Source of the DNA: Mesorhizobium xinjiangense | Lineage (GTDB): Bacteria > Pseudomonadota > Alphaproteobacteria > Rhizobiales > Rhizobiaceae | Direction: 5' to 3' | Assembly: GCF_009749525.1 (NCBI RefSeq) | Contig: NZ_WOAC01000028.1 | Location: 1-54,983, forward strand | DNA length: 54,983 nucleotides | Notes under the pieces: generated by a model | The model's database searches: none | What the model saw: the letters and a program-made list of their open reading frames with translations, nothing else | Told to the model about the DNA's origin: nothing | Shown here: piece after piece, positions 45,349-54,901 of the stretch | Position numbering within the stretch: the first letter of the stretch is position 1 | Layout of the letters: the number at the start of each line of letters is the position of its first letter | Program-made: the position numbers and the translations under genes

Positions 45349-46617
45349 TCACGTGGCTCTCAACGCCTCGATCGGGCTGACGGCGGCGGCCCGCGCGGCC
45401 GGATAGCTGCCGAAGAACAATCCGACGACAAGCGCCATGCCGATGCCGAGCGGCACGGCCGACGGTGCAACGACGAACTGCCATCCCGAAAGGCGGGCGA
45501 AAACATAGCCGATCGCCATGCCGAGGATCAGTCCGCAGGCCGAACCGAACGTCGACAGCATGACGGATTCGGCGAGGAACATGGCGCGGATCTCGCCGGC
45601 ACGCGCGCCGATCGCCCGTCTGAGGCCGATTTCCGCACGCCTTTCCAGCGCGCTCATCAGCATGACATTCATGATGCCGATGCCGCCGACAACAAGGGAG
45701 ACGCTGCCGATCGCCAGGAGCAGGATCTGATAGATCCGCATCTGCTTCTCGACATTCTCGATAAGCTCGGCGCTGACCATGACGGTCGCGTCGCCGCCGC
45801 GTGTATGGCGGTGCACATAGGCCCGCACCCGCTCGCTCATGCGTTCGCTGTCGAAGCCCGGCGTGAGGCGGCCAATGATCTGGGTCACGCCGTCGAACGG
45901 CATGACACGCCTTGCCGCCGACGCAGGCACCACCGCGGCGCGGTCGAACTGGATGCCGATGAGTGGGTTGATCGGTGTTTCGGCCAATCGGCCGACGATG
46001 GTCATGACGGCGCTGCCGGCACGGATGTGATCGCCGACGACGGGGGGCCGGCCAGTGGAACGCGTGATCGCCCCGGCAATATCGGTTCCGACAACGGCAA
46101 AAAGCGCCGGGCCGTCGCGTTCGGTCACGACGCGGCCGGTGGCGGCGGCCATCTCGGTCAAGGTGAAGAGCTCCGGCCCGGCCGCCACCAGGCTGACCGG
46201 CACCTGCGTTCCTGCACTGACGGCCTGGCCGTGCCCGACCGCCAGCGGCGCCACGGCATCAAGGCCCAGTCCGGCATCGGCAAGGTGTCGCGCTGCAGCA
46301 AAGCCCAAGGGAGCGCCGGCACGATTGGCATCGAGGCGCACCAGTACGAAATCCACGCCGATCGCTTCATAGAGGCGAATGGCGTGCTGCCTTGCGGTGT
46401 GGCCGATCTCGAGCATGGCAATGACGGCCGCCGTGCCGATCGCAATGCCGATCACCGAAAGGATGGTGCGCGATCGCCCCGCCCCCAGATTGCCGATGGA
46501 ATCGCGCAGGATCTCGCGCAGCACCGCCAGCGCCATGTGCGGGCCCCGGTGCGATGGCATGCCTGGCCCGTGTTCGGCGCCAAAGGCAGTGAACATCATG
46601 GATCGGGCCTCGTTCAT
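45349..46617 (-). CDS. MacB-type ABC permease
   Basis: This encodes 422 aa from ATG 46617, overlapping the ATPase stop (ATGA). Helix 1 (about 48-70, RTILSVIGIAIGTAAVIAML) is followed by a large periplasmic domain (about 75-280) and three C-terminal helices (ILLLAIGSVSLVVGGIGIMN, a signature run, VMLSTFGSACGLILGMAIGY, GIGMALVVGLFFGSY). The layout is that of MacB-like permeases that move peptides, lipoproteins or drugs. Confidence 0.92.
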   Translation of the reverse strand: MNEARSMMFTAFGAEHGPGMPSHRGPHMALAVLREILRDSIGNLGAGRSRTILSVIGIAIGTAAVIAMLEIGHTARQHAIRLYEAIGVDFVLVRLDANRAGAPLGFAAARHLADAGLGLDAVAPLAVGHGQAVSAGTQVPVSLVAAGPELFTLTEMAAATGRVVTERDGPALFAVVGTDIAGAITRSTGRPPVVGDHIRAGSAVMTIVGRLAETPINPLIGIQFDRAAVVPASAARRVMPFDGVTQIIGRLTPGFDSERMSERVRAYVHRHTRGGDATVMVSAELIENVEKQMRIYQILLLAIGSVSLVVGGIGIMNVMLMSALERRAEIGLRRAIGARAGEIRAMFLAESVMLSTFGSACGLILGMAIGYVFARLSGWQFVVAPSAVPLGIGMALVVGLFFGSYPAARAAAVSPIEALRAT

Positions 46618-47393
46618 GGTGTTGCCCCGTCTGCGAGGATCGCCCCGTCGCGAACCGTCACCCGCCTGCGGCAATGATCGGCGACGAGCGGATCATGCGT
46701 GATGATGACGACCGTGACCCCGAACTCGTCATTGACGCGGCTGAACTGGCGCAGGATTTCCGAGGCCGTGAGCGAATCCAGTGCGCCGGTCGGCTCGTCG
46801 GCCAGAAGCAGGGCCGGCCGCGCAATGAGGGCGCGGGCGATGGCGACGCGCTGGCACTGGCCGCCGGAAAGCTGTGCCGGTGTGTGGCCGAGATGGTCCG
46901 CCAGGCCGACATGCTGAAGCAGGCGCGCCGCGCGTTCGCGGCGACGGCGGCGCGGCAATCCGTGATAGATCAGCGGCAGCGCGGCATTGTCGAGCGCCGT
47001 CAGCCGGGGCAGGAGATTGAACGACTGGAAAACGAAGCCGATCGATCGCTTGCGCAGTATCGCCATCTCGTCGGACGACAGGCGCGCGGTCTCGCGGCCG
47101 CCCATATGGTAGGAGCCCGCACTCGCCGCATCGAGCAGCCCCATGATGTTGAGCAGCGTCGTCTTGCCGGAGCCCGAGCTGCCCATGATGGCGGTCAGCT
47201 GGCCCGCGCCGATGGAAAGCGTGAGATTGTCGAGCGCCGTCACGCGTCGCTGGCCGGCGCCGTAGACCTTGCTTATCCCTTCAAGCCGCAGCGCGATGCC
47301 GCCGCGCCCGGGCTCGGCCCTGCCCTCGCGCACCGCCGCGCTCGTCTCCATTTGTCTTTCGCGGACCGGATCAGCAGTGTGCGGCATGAGCAA
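46614..47393 (-). CDS. MacB-type ABC ATPase
   Basis: This encodes 259 aa from TTG 47393 (AGGAGG 10 bp upstream) or ATG 47387. Walker A is GSSGSGKTT, the Q-loop is GFVFQSFNLLP, the signature is LSGGQCQRVAIARAL, Walker B is ALLLADEPTGALD and the H-loop is IITHD. This is the energy subunit of the exporter. It is separate from the permease, as in many MacB split systems. Confidence 0.95.
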   Translation of the reverse strand: MLMPHTADPVRERQMETSAAVREGRAEPGRGGIALRLEGISKVYGAGQRRVTALDNLTLSIGAGQLTAIMGSSGSGKTTLLNIMGLLDAASAGSYHMGGRETARLSSDEMAILRKRSIGFVFQSFNLLPRLTALDNAALPLIYHGLPRRRRRERAARLLQHVGLADHLGHTPAQLSGGQCQRVAIARALIARPALLLADEPTGALDSLTASEILRQFSRVNDEFGVTVVIITHDPLVADHCRRRVTVRDGAILADGATP

Positions 47394-47464
47394 CTTGATC
47401 CAACCTCCTTAGCACGCAATGCGGGCCGCTCTCCGGCCGGCGGTGCCGTAGCCACCCGACAAGA

Positions 47465-47487
47465 TTGTACTGATATCACATATACAA
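47465..47487. promoter_or_regulatory. Candidate operator upstream of exporter ATPase
   Basis: TTGTA...TACAA arms 13 bp apart enclose the perfect 8-bp palindrome TGATATCA (47471-47478). It sits about 75 bp upstream of the ATPase start, in the 161-bp gap after the TolC gene. Regulator unknown. Confidence 0.35.
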
Positions 47488-47554
47488 CCCATGATCCATG
47501 AAATCAGCGACATCGGCACGGCCAGATCCGCCTTTACTCCGGATCCCTCCTGCA

Positions 47555-49108
47555 TCAGTCGCGCAGATCGATCTCCCAAGTCTTGAGCGTCGTGCCCAAT
47601 TGCAGATCGAGCCTTGTCAGCGCATTGAGATAGCCGACCCGCGCCTGGAGCAACCGGATCTCGCTGGCGCGCAGATCGTTTTCGAGAGAGCGCACCTCGA
47701 AGGTCGATGACCGGCCGGCGCTGAGCTTTGTCCGTTCGATGTCGACCGCTTCCAGCGCCAATTCGTGCGAACGCCGGGCGATGCCGAGCTGCTGCCACAG
47801 GATCTCGATTTCCGACACGGTGCTGAGGATCTGCATTTCGATGCCCGAGCGTATGACGGCCAGTTGCAGTTCGGCGGAGCGCAGATCGGTGCCGGCATTG
47901 ACGAGTTGCTGGCGGCGCGACAGATCGTTGAACGGTATGTCGAAACGCAGCCCAGCCGTGATGTCGGCGACGCGCCGGGTCGGCGCGACATCGGCGTATT
48001 CCCGCCCTAATCGGCCGCGCGCGAACAGGTCGATATCCCACAATTGTTCGTTTTCGGCCACTTCGTAGCCGAGACGGCTTTGCTCGATCGCGTAAAGCTG
48101 CCCCAGATAGTCAGGCCGGTTCATCAGCGCCACGCTCATCAGCTTGTCGGCCTGCGGGCTGATCCGTTTCGGGGTCGGATTTTCGCGCGCGACGATCTTC
48201 GAATTCAGATCGAGCCCCAAAAGGTCGAGCAGGGCGAAACGCGCATTGTCGAGGCCTTGCGCAGCCTGCAGGAGGCGCAGCTTCTGGCTTTCCAGGTCAG
48301 CCTCGGCCTGGACGGATTCCACTGCGGCCATCCGGCCGGCGGAGATCAGCGCCGCATTGATCCCGACCAGCTCCTCGGCCCGCCCCACGGCCGCCTTGGC
48401 GAGCGCCAGTTCCTCCTGCGCCAACAGCAGGTCGCGGTGAGAAAAGATGACCGAGGCGACGGTTTCCGACACGGTCGCGCTCAATTGCAGCCGGTTGATG
48501 CGCTCGCCAAGGCGCGCAGTGCGCACGGGCGCGGTGTTGACCCTCACCCCGGCGCCGCGCAGCAGCGGCTGCTCGACGCTCAGTTCCGCGATCGAGGAAA
48601 GAGTGCGCTCGCTCTCGCCCAGGAAAGCCGAATTGTTCCAGGCGAAATCGAAAACGGCGCCGGTCGGCGCCAGAACGGAGACGCCGGGCGAGACGTCGAT
48701 CGTGGTGGAGTCGACATCGCCAATCCTATGCCGGGCGGCACTTCCGGCGATGGCGAATTGCGGCGTGAAGCGGTCTTCCGCAACCTTCAGCGAGAATTTC
48801 TGCGCCACCCGGTTGATATAGGCGCTCTTGATGCTGCGGTTCTGGCGCAGCCCCAGAAAGATGGCATCGGCCAGGGACATTGGTGTGCCCGACAGCGTGA
48901 AGCGGGGATCGGAGGCGTATCCGGCTTCACTTGATGCTGGCGGCACATGAGCGGGGCGCGGTGTGGGAGTGGGAACGGCCTCGAGCGCATCGGGGTCCGG
49001 TCGCGGCGTCGGCACCGGCACGGACTGCGCGACTGCGGCACCCACCTGCAACGCAATGAGCGACACCGCGCCAATCCAACTCAAGCAGCAAGGATGGAAC
49101 ACGGGCAA
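47555..49108 (-). CDS. TolC-family outer-membrane efflux protein
   Basis: This encodes about 517 aa from TTG 49108 or GTG 49102 (start uncertain). A signal-like segment (LSWIGAVSLIALQVGAAVAQS) is followed by a Pro-rich repeat (VPTPRPDPDALEAVPTPTPRP), then the TolC/OEP fold with two alpha-hairpin repeats (DLLLAQEELALAKAAVGRAEELVGIN; VGYLNALTRLDL). It is the outer-membrane channel of the tripartite exporter and lies upstream of the ATPase in the same direction. The doubled PTPRP tract is unusual for the family. Confidence 0.85.
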   Translation of the reverse strand: MPVFHPCCLSWIGAVSLIALQVGAAVAQSVPVPTPRPDPDALEAVPTPTPRPAHVPPASSEAGYASDPRFTLSGTPMSLADAIFLGLRQNRSIKSAYINRVAQKFSLKVAEDRFTPQFAIAGSAARHRIGDVDSTTIDVSPGVSVLAPTGAVFDFAWNNSAFLGESERTLSSIAELSVEQPLLRGAGVRVNTAPVRTARLGERINRLQLSATVSETVASVIFSHRDLLLAQEELALAKAAVGRAEELVGINAALISAGRMAAVESVQAEADLESQKLRLLQAAQGLDNARFALLDLLGLDLNSKIVARENPTPKRISPQADKLMSVALMNRPDYLGQLYAIEQSRLGYEVAENEQLWDIDLFARGRLGREYADVAPTRRVADITAGLRFDIPFNDLSRRQQLVNAGTDLRSAELQLAVIRSGIEMQILSTVSEIEILWQQLGIARRSHELALEAVDIERTKLSAGRSSTFEVRSLENDLRASEIRLLQARVGYLNALTRLDLQLGTTLKTWEIDLRD

Positions 49109-49473
49109 TCTCGAATTGCATGAGTTGTTGAAGAATTAGCTGCCATTAAATCAATATCCAGCCTGCAATCGGAAATTGACTCTACAATCTACACGACGTA
49201 TTGTTAAACATATTCTCGTATTAGTTGTTTTCGCCGACGGTCGAAATCCGACCGAAGCTCCAGGCGGCGTGCGCGTATTCCGAGTTGTGAAGATCGACGT
49301 CCTGCGTTCCCTGCCGGCCGACGACCATCGGCGACCGCACAGGCGAGGTGCGTCATGGCAATCCCGTCCGCAGCCTGTGACCGGCCGATGGCCTGGATCA
49401 ATGGCCTCTGACGGGCCCCACCCTGACGGAGAGAACTCGAAGCAATGGGGGCATTAGCTCAAGGAGAACCGCA
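49109..49473. other. Spacer between TolC gene and secreted-protein pair
   Basis: A long, partly AT-rich spacer; holds the candidate promoter at 49176-49204 reading towards the secreted-protein genes. Otherwise no gene is seen. Confidence 0.45.
49176..49204 (+). promoter_or_regulatory. Candidate promoter for the secreted-protein pair
   Basis: TTGACT (49176-49181), 17 bp, TATTGT (49199-49204), about 270 bp upstream of the first start, leaving a long leader. Confidence 0.5.
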
Positions 49474-49989
49474 ATGTTCGACATCCTGAAACAGATCACC
49501 CAACGCGCCCACCCGGCCTTCGCAACCATGGCAGTCCTCGCCCTGGCCGGCCTGGCGTTCTTCAGCACCGACACTCAAGCGCAAGCCGGCTACGGATGCG
49601 TCACCAACACCACGCAGATCGGCAACTCTGTGGTCCTCGACGTGCTGGCCACGTTTGGAGGCCCGTTCGGGTTTTGCGTCGCAGGCACGCAAGCCGGTTC
49701 GTCCAGCACATCCGTCTCCGCCTCCGTTCTATCGACAAAAATCGGCTCCACGACCGGGACCGTCACTGCCCGGAGCCGTGCCGTGCGGCAAGGATCCGGC
49801 AGTGATTTCGAGGTGACGTGCACCACGCCCACCGGGGGTGGTGCCTGCAATTCCTCCAACTCAGGCTCCATCGACGGCGTGGCCTCCGTGCAATGCCGGG
49901 TTGATGGCGGGACCAGCAAACCCTTGCCCAATCCCGCGCTCCCGCTGGTGCCCGTCGCCATCAACACCACGTGCACGATCAACTACTGA
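49474..49989 (+). CDS. Secreted cysteine-containing protein, tandem copy 1
   Basis: This encodes 171 aa from ATG 49474 with AAGGAG upstream. A signal peptide (about 1-37, ending TDTQAQA) precedes GYGCVTNTTQIGN. Cysteines at about 42, 67, 115, 124, 140 and 168 could form disulfides. The sequence is Thr/Ser/Gly-rich and predicted beta-rich, ending with ALPLVPVAINTTCTINY. I do not recognise the family. It is about one-third identical to the next gene by eye, with the same start (GY.CVTNTTQ.GN) and end (PLVPV.I..TCTI.Y). Confidence 0.75.
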   Translation: MFDILKQITQRAHPAFATMAVLALAGLAFFSTDTQAQAGYGCVTNTTQIGNSVVLDVLATFGGPFGFCVAGTQAGSSSTSVSASVLSTKIGSTTGTVTARSRAVRQGSGSDFEVTCTTPTGGGACNSSNSGSIDGVASVQCRVDGGTSKPLPNPALPLVPVAINTTCTINY

Positions 49990-50028
49990 CCGATGAGCGG
50001 AACGGGCCCGAAGGAAGAAAGGAGAATT

Positions 50029-50550
50029 ATGATGCTCGATATCCACAAACAACTTCATCGCAGGGCCCGTTCCCTCCTTGCCGCCGTCGCCGTTTCCGGG
50101 CTGGCCGGACTGACCATCCTCGCCACACAGCACGACGTTGAAGCCGGCTACACTTGTGTCACCAACACCACGCAGGTCGGAAACACCGTGACAAGTATCG
50201 TCACCGCAACGTCCGGCGGATCCGAGTCCAACTGCTTTGCGGACCACCAGGTCGACACAGACGAGGGCTATCGCAACGTCTCGGCTTCGGTGCTCAACAC
50301 GCAGGTCGGCGCAACCGATGGCGGCTTCTTCGCCTACACCAGGGTGGTCCCGCTCATCAGCGATCCCAAGACCGTCAACTGCACCCAGAACGGGCAAGGC
50401 GGCGTCTGCACCGCATCGGGCTCTGAGCGGCTTTATGGAGTGGCCAGGACGGAATGCGAGATATCGGGCCGGCTCGACTCCGATCTGCCTGACCCGGCAC
50501 TGCCGCTCGTTCCCGTCGTCATCACGCACACCTGCACGATCAGCTATTGA
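50029..50550 (+). CDS. Secreted cysteine-containing protein, tandem copy 2
   Basis: This encodes 173 aa from ATG 50029, with AAAGGAGAA just upstream; the frame opens earlier at 49993. It has a signal peptide ending near DVEA, then GYTCVTNTTQVGN, and ends in PLVPVVITHTCTISY. Cysteines match most of those in copy 1. The 39-bp spacing suggests one transcript. Unknown family; the neighbouring exporter is on the other strand. Confidence 0.75.
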   Translation: MMLDIHKQLHRRARSLLAAVAVSGLAGLTILATQHDVEAGYTCVTNTTQVGNTVTSIVTATSGGSESNCFADHQVDTDEGYRNVSASVLNTQVGATDGGFFAYTRVVPLISDPKTVNCTQNGQGGVCTASGSERLYGVARTECEISGRLDSDLPDPALPLVPVVITHTCTISY

Positions 50551-50614
50551 GGGCGCTCCGCCCGGCCACCGGCGGTCCTTCACGGTTCGCGGCACGCAGG
50601 GCGCCCTCGGTACA

Positions 50615-52909
50615 TCACGTCTTGGTCGGCTCGCGCGGCGCCGCAGCCTCGGCTGCCGCCGCCGCGACCGCCTCTTTCTGCTCGTCGCTGAGGTTCTGGC
50701 CATTGTCGAGGTCGGGAATGACGACACGGACCTCACGGCGCGCGAACTGGATGCCGTTGGCGGCGAATTCCTTCTGCACGCGCGAATAGATGTCCTTGCG
50801 GATCACCCATTGCTTGCCGGGCTTCGACATGAACTTGCCACGCACGACGATGCCGACATCGTCGACGCTCGCCACGCCCTGGGACTTGAAGGTCTGGATG
50901 ATGTCCTCGGCATAGGGCTCCTCCAGGATGTCGGCGCCGATCTTCTTGAAGATCTTCTTGATCTTGTTGACGTCGGTGTCGAAAGGCACGGTGAATTTCA
51001 TCTTCACGATCACCCAATCGCGCGAATTGTTGGTCACCTGGCCGATCTCGCCATAGGGGATGGTGTGGACCGGACCTTCATGGTGACGCAGCTGCAGCGA
51101 GCGCACCGATATCTTCTCCACCGTGCCGACCGTGCTGCCGACGACGATGTACTCGCCGACGCGGAAGGCGTCGTCGATGAGGAAGAAGATGCCCGAGACA
51201 ATGTCCTTGACCAGTGTCTGCGCGCCGAAGCCGATCGCGAGGCCGAGAATGCCGGCGCCGGCGACCAGCGCCGTGATGTCGATGCCGAGATTGCTGAGCG
51301 CCACCAGGGCGGTCAGGACGATGATGGTCGCCTGAGTCGTCATGCGCAGGAGCGGCAGGACGGTGGTGAGCCTGGTGGCGCCGGCGCCGCCGAAGCTCTC
51401 GCCCGGCTCCTCGGCCGGCTGGTCGCCATCTGACGTCGTCTCCCGGGCGAGTTGGCGATTGAACAGAAGCGTCGCAATTTCCCACAACAGATAGCCGGTC
51501 GCCAGGATTATCAGGAAGGTGAAGAAGCGTGCCGCAAAGCGCTGCCCCAGTTCGTTGGAGGTGAAGCTGGTGACGCCGAGGTCCCAGATCATCGCGACGA
51601 CGAAGATGACGAAGCCGAACACCAGCACGCGGCCGATGCGCACATAGCTGCGCTTGGTTGACGCATAGGCCTTCTCGGCCACCGCGCCCTGCCCCGCGAT
51701 CGGCGGCACGAGATGACGCACGAGACCGCGGATCATCGTGTCGAGCGCCGGAGCCAGGAGCAGGATGCCGAGCGTCAGGAACTGCTTGCCGCCTTCCAGC
51801 AAGTCGCCATAGCCGGCAACCACCATCAGTTCGAACAGCAGCCAGGCAAGGCCCAGAACGACAAGCGCCGCCCAGGGATAGGCGCGCGCCATGCGCTCCT
51901 CCCAGGCGGTGGCGTCGTCGTCCAGACCCCTGACCATGGTCACCATGCCGTCGCGCGCCTTGTAGATGACCCAGCCCAGCCAGACGAAGATCGCCAGATT
52001 GAGCCAGAAACCGACACCGGCGCGAAGCACGCCGACGCCGTTGATCAGCATGAAGTTGAGCAGGAAGAGACTCAGCCCGACGAGCACGAGGATGCCGACC
52101 AGGTTTCGATAGAGGAACGAGGCGGTCCAGTTGTCGGTGCTGACCAGGCGCAAGGCCGGCCGGTCGGGCGCCAGAGCGAAACGCAGAAGAGCGGCGACAA
52201 ATCGTGGCACGACGACGCCGTAGAGCAAAAGCAGCGCCGCCACCGGCCGTGCATCGACGTGAATCAATGCCCGGCCGACGGCGCGCGTGACGATCAGGAA
52301 GGCGATCAGTCCCACCATATCGAGGGCGAACCGCACGGCGAGCACCCGCAACGTGCCGCCGAGGCTTCCGTCTTCGCTTTTGGCATCCGCGACCCGCTTC
52401 CAGCGGGCGGCCAACCGGTTGACCAGCCATTCGGCAAGCAGGCCCGCGCCGATCGCAACGACGACGCCGAGGGCGAACCAGGCCACGCCTGACCAGCCAA
52501 GACGATCGACGAAATTGTTTGCGGCCGTAACGACCCGTGCCGCGATCTCCGGCAGGTTCGTCACCGCCGTGATCACGCGCTCGCCGACACTGCCGAACAG
52601 GTCGAGCGTCAGGCGCAGAGGATCGGTCGCCGTGACTGCGGCCGGTGTATCGGCGGCCGGCGGCGGTCCGAGCTTCTCGATGACGTATTGCCGGAATTCG
52701 GCTTCGCTCATCTCGGACGCCATCTTGCCGATCGCCTCTGGCGTCATGGCCTGACCGGACGACGTTCCTTCGACGGCGGGCGCGGTCGTCTGATCCTGCG
52801 TTTGTGCCGCCGCGGGCCAAAGCCCACCGAACACGAGTGCCGCCACGATGACGACGCTGCGCATCACCCCTGCAGAAACGCGCCATTTCGACTGCATTCT
52901 ATCGTCCAT
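50615..52909 (-). CDS. MscS-family mechanosensitive channel
   Basis: This encodes 764 aa from ATG 52909 (GGAGGGG five bases upstream); ATG 52912 is an alternative and the frame opens at 53083. A signal peptide (VVIVAALVFGGLWPAAAQ) and about ten hydrophobic helices lead to the MscS pore helix (AGILGLAIGFGAQTLVKDIVSGIFF) and the cytoplasmic cage (VGEYIVVGSTVGTVEKISVRS...GEIGQVTNNSRDW). The C-terminal tail is Ala/Glu-rich. It should open under osmotic stress. Its size places it with large YbdG/YnaI-like members. Confidence 0.92.
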   Translation of the reverse strand: MDDRMQSKWRVSAGVMRSVVIVAALVFGGLWPAAAQTQDQTTAPAVEGTSSGQAMTPEAIGKMASEMSEAEFRQYVIEKLGPPPAADTPAAVTATDPLRLTLDLFGSVGERVITAVTNLPEIAARVVTAANNFVDRLGWSGVAWFALGVVVAIGAGLLAEWLVNRLAARWKRVADAKSEDGSLGGTLRVLAVRFALDMVGLIAFLIVTRAVGRALIHVDARPVAALLLLYGVVVPRFVAALLRFALAPDRPALRLVSTDNWTASFLYRNLVGILVLVGLSLFLLNFMLINGVGVLRAGVGFWLNLAIFVWLGWVIYKARDGMVTMVRGLDDDATAWEERMARAYPWAALVVLGLAWLLFELMVVAGYGDLLEGGKQFLTLGILLLAPALDTMIRGLVRHLVPPIAGQGAVAEKAYASTKRSYVRIGRVLVFGFVIFVVAMIWDLGVTSFTSNELGQRFAARFFTFLIILATGYLLWEIATLLFNRQLARETTSDGDQPAEEPGESFGGAGATRLTTVLPLLRMTTQATIIVLTALVALSNLGIDITALVAGAGILGLAIGFGAQTLVKDIVSGIFFLIDDAFRVGEYIVVGSTVGTVEKISVRSLQLRHHEGPVHTIPYGEIGQVTNNSRDWVIVKMKFTVPFDTDVNKIKKIFKKIGADILEEPYAEDIIQTFKSQGVASVDDVGIVVRGKFMSKPGKQWVIRKDIYSRVQKEFAANGIQFARREVRVVIPDLDNGQNLSDEQKEAVAAAAAEAAAPREPTKT

Positions 52910-53155
52910 CATGTCCCCTCCGTCGGCAGGCCGGTTCGACCAGCGCTTGCACCTGAGCGTTAGTGTGAAGGGGCGGCACGTTTCATTCAACTTGAATTTG
53001 ATACGGCCGCTCCGATCGCCGCGGGCACACAGGCCGCACCGCCGTAAACGCAGGCGCCGCAATACTGGACAGCCGGCATTCACTCGGCCAAAGTTCGTGC
53101 GGATGGTGGGTCCGACAATGTCCGCCCCGAGCGGCCTGACACGAAGGAACGAACC

Positions 53156-54592
53156 ATGGCGCCCATCATCGATTTCCTGAACGCGATCCTGTGGGACTAC
53201 GTTCTCGTCTACGGCCTGCTCGCCGTCGGCGTCTTCTTCACCTTCCGGCTTGGATTTCTGCAGTTCGTTCGTTTCGGCGAGATGATCCGCGCCGTGCGCG
53301 GGACCCGTGAGAGCGATCGCGCCGGCATCAGCCCGTTCCAGGCATTGACGATCAGCCTCGCCTCGCGCGTCGGCACGGGCAATCTCGCCGGCGTCGCCGT
53401 GGCTCTGTATCTCGGCGGTCCCGGAGCAATCTTCTGGATGTGGATGGTGGCGCTCGTCGGCATGGCCACGGCCTACGCCGAATCGACGCTCGCCCAGCTC
53501 TACAAGGTGCGCAACGCGGACGGCGACTATCGCGGCGGCCCGGCCTTCTACATCGCCCGCGGTCTCGGCGCGCCCTGGGCGGGCGGCATCTTCTCGGTCT
53601 GTCTCATCCTTTCCTTCGGCCTCGTCTTCAACGCGGTGCAGGCCAATTCGATCGCCGACGCGATGGCAGGCGCCTTCGGCGTCTCCAATCTGGTCGTCGG
53701 CATCGTCGTGGCGGCGCTCTCCGGCATCGTGATCTTCGGCGGCATTCGCCAGATCGCACGGGTCGCGGGCGTCGTCGTGCCGTTCATGGCCGTGGCCTAT
53801 CTGCTGGTCGCGCTCTATGTGCTGATCGTCAATATCACCGCCGTGCCCGGCATCATCGGCCTCATCCTGTCAAATGCGTTCGGTTTCACGGAGGCAGCGG
53901 GCGGCGTGACCGGCGGGGTGACGGCAGCCATGCTCAACGGCGTCAAGCGCGGATTGTTTTCCAACGAGGCGGGAATGGGATCGGCGCCGAACATCGCCGC
54001 CGCGGCAACGCCCGATCCGCACCACCCCTGCTCGCAGGGCTTCGTGCAGGCGCTCGGCGTGTTCATCGACACGATCCTGATCTGCACCGCGACGGCGGTG
54101 ATGATCCTGCTATCGGGAACGCTGGATTACGGTTCGGGCGTTACGGGCACCCAACTCACCCAGGAGGCGCTGTCGATCCATATCGGCGCGGCCGGCCGCT
54201 ATTTCGTCGCCATCGCGATCTTCTTCTTCGCCTTCACCTCGATCATCGGCAATTATTCCTATGCCGAGAGCGCGATGGCCTTCCTGGGCGCCGGCAGCCG
54301 CCTGCCGCTCGCCATTCTTCGCATCACCGTCATGGCCATGGTGATCTGGGGCGCCCATGAGAGCGTCGCCACGGTCTTCAACACCGCCGACGCCTCGATG
54401 GGCCTGATGGCGACGATCAACCTGATCGCCATCCTCATGCTGTCGGACAATGTGGTGAAACTGACCAGGGATTATTTCGACCAGAAGCGCAAGGGCCTGG
54501 TGCCGACCTTCCATGCTGACGCCTATCCCGAGCTTTCAGGACAGATCGACGAGGAGATCTGGTCCGAAGGCGGGGCCGAGGCGGCACGGTAA
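53156..54592 (+). CDS. Sodium:alanine/glycine symporter (AGCS family)
   Basis: This encodes 478 aa from ATG 53156 with AAGGAA upstream. The AGCS signature is clear: SRVGTGNLAGVAVALYLGGPGAIFWMW, ATAYAESTLAQLYKVR, GGVTAAMLNGVKRGLFSNE and AGMGSAPNIAAAA. About ten helices. It imports alanine or glycine with sodium. It is divergent from the mscS gene. Confidence 0.95.
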   Translation: MAPIIDFLNAILWDYVLVYGLLAVGVFFTFRLGFLQFVRFGEMIRAVRGTRESDRAGISPFQALTISLASRVGTGNLAGVAVALYLGGPGAIFWMWMVALVGMATAYAESTLAQLYKVRNADGDYRGGPAFYIARGLGAPWAGGIFSVCLILSFGLVFNAVQANSIADAMAGAFGVSNLVVGIVVAALSGIVIFGGIRQIARVAGVVVPFMAVAYLLVALYVLIVNITAVPGIIGLILSNAFGFTEAAGGVTGGVTAAMLNGVKRGLFSNEAGMGSAPNIAAAATPDPHHPCSQGFVQALGVFIDTILICTATAVMILLSGTLDYGSGVTGTQLTQEALSIHIGAAGRYFVAIAIFFFAFTSIIGNYSYAESAMAFLGAGSRLPLAILRITVMAMVIWGAHESVATVFNTADASMGLMATINLIAILMLSDNVVKLTRDYFDQKRKGLVPTFHADAYPELSGQIDEEIWSEGGAEAAR

Positions 54593-54601
54593 GCGCGCCC
54601 G

Positions 54602-54901
54602 TTATGCGGGTGGCGCAATTGTCGGCTTCTTGTCCATCGGGAAAAGGTCGAAATAGGGTTCGGCCTCGCGCAGGACACGGGCAAAGGAAGGTCGTTCCAT
54701 GAGGCGCTTGAGATAGGCCGCGACATTGCCGTGCCCGCTTTCCAGCGGTTCGACCGTATTGGCATAAAAGAGCGCCGGCGCGGCCGCGCAGTCGGCAAGC
54801 GTGAAATCATCGCCCGTCGCCCAGGATGCGTTGGCCATTGCCTGCTCGATCAGTTCATAAGCCTCACGCAATTGTCCGCGAGCCTGCGCGACGCCGACTA
54901 A
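54602..54901 (-). pseudogene. Glutathione S-transferase, 3' part, cut by IS insertion
   Basis: The minus-strand frame encodes the GST C-terminal domain: QALVGVAQARGQLREAYE, then WATGDDFTLADCAAAPALF and YLKRLMERPSFARV. It runs into a stop codon about 20 codons upstream and into IS-like DNA at about 54901. The N-terminal thioredoxin-like half is not in the window. So the gene is broken here by an insertion element. Confidence 0.8.

Noticed and set aside
51078-52886. 602-codon minus-strand frame inside mscS
   Set aside because: Out-of-frame copy of the channel gene with Arg-rich composition.
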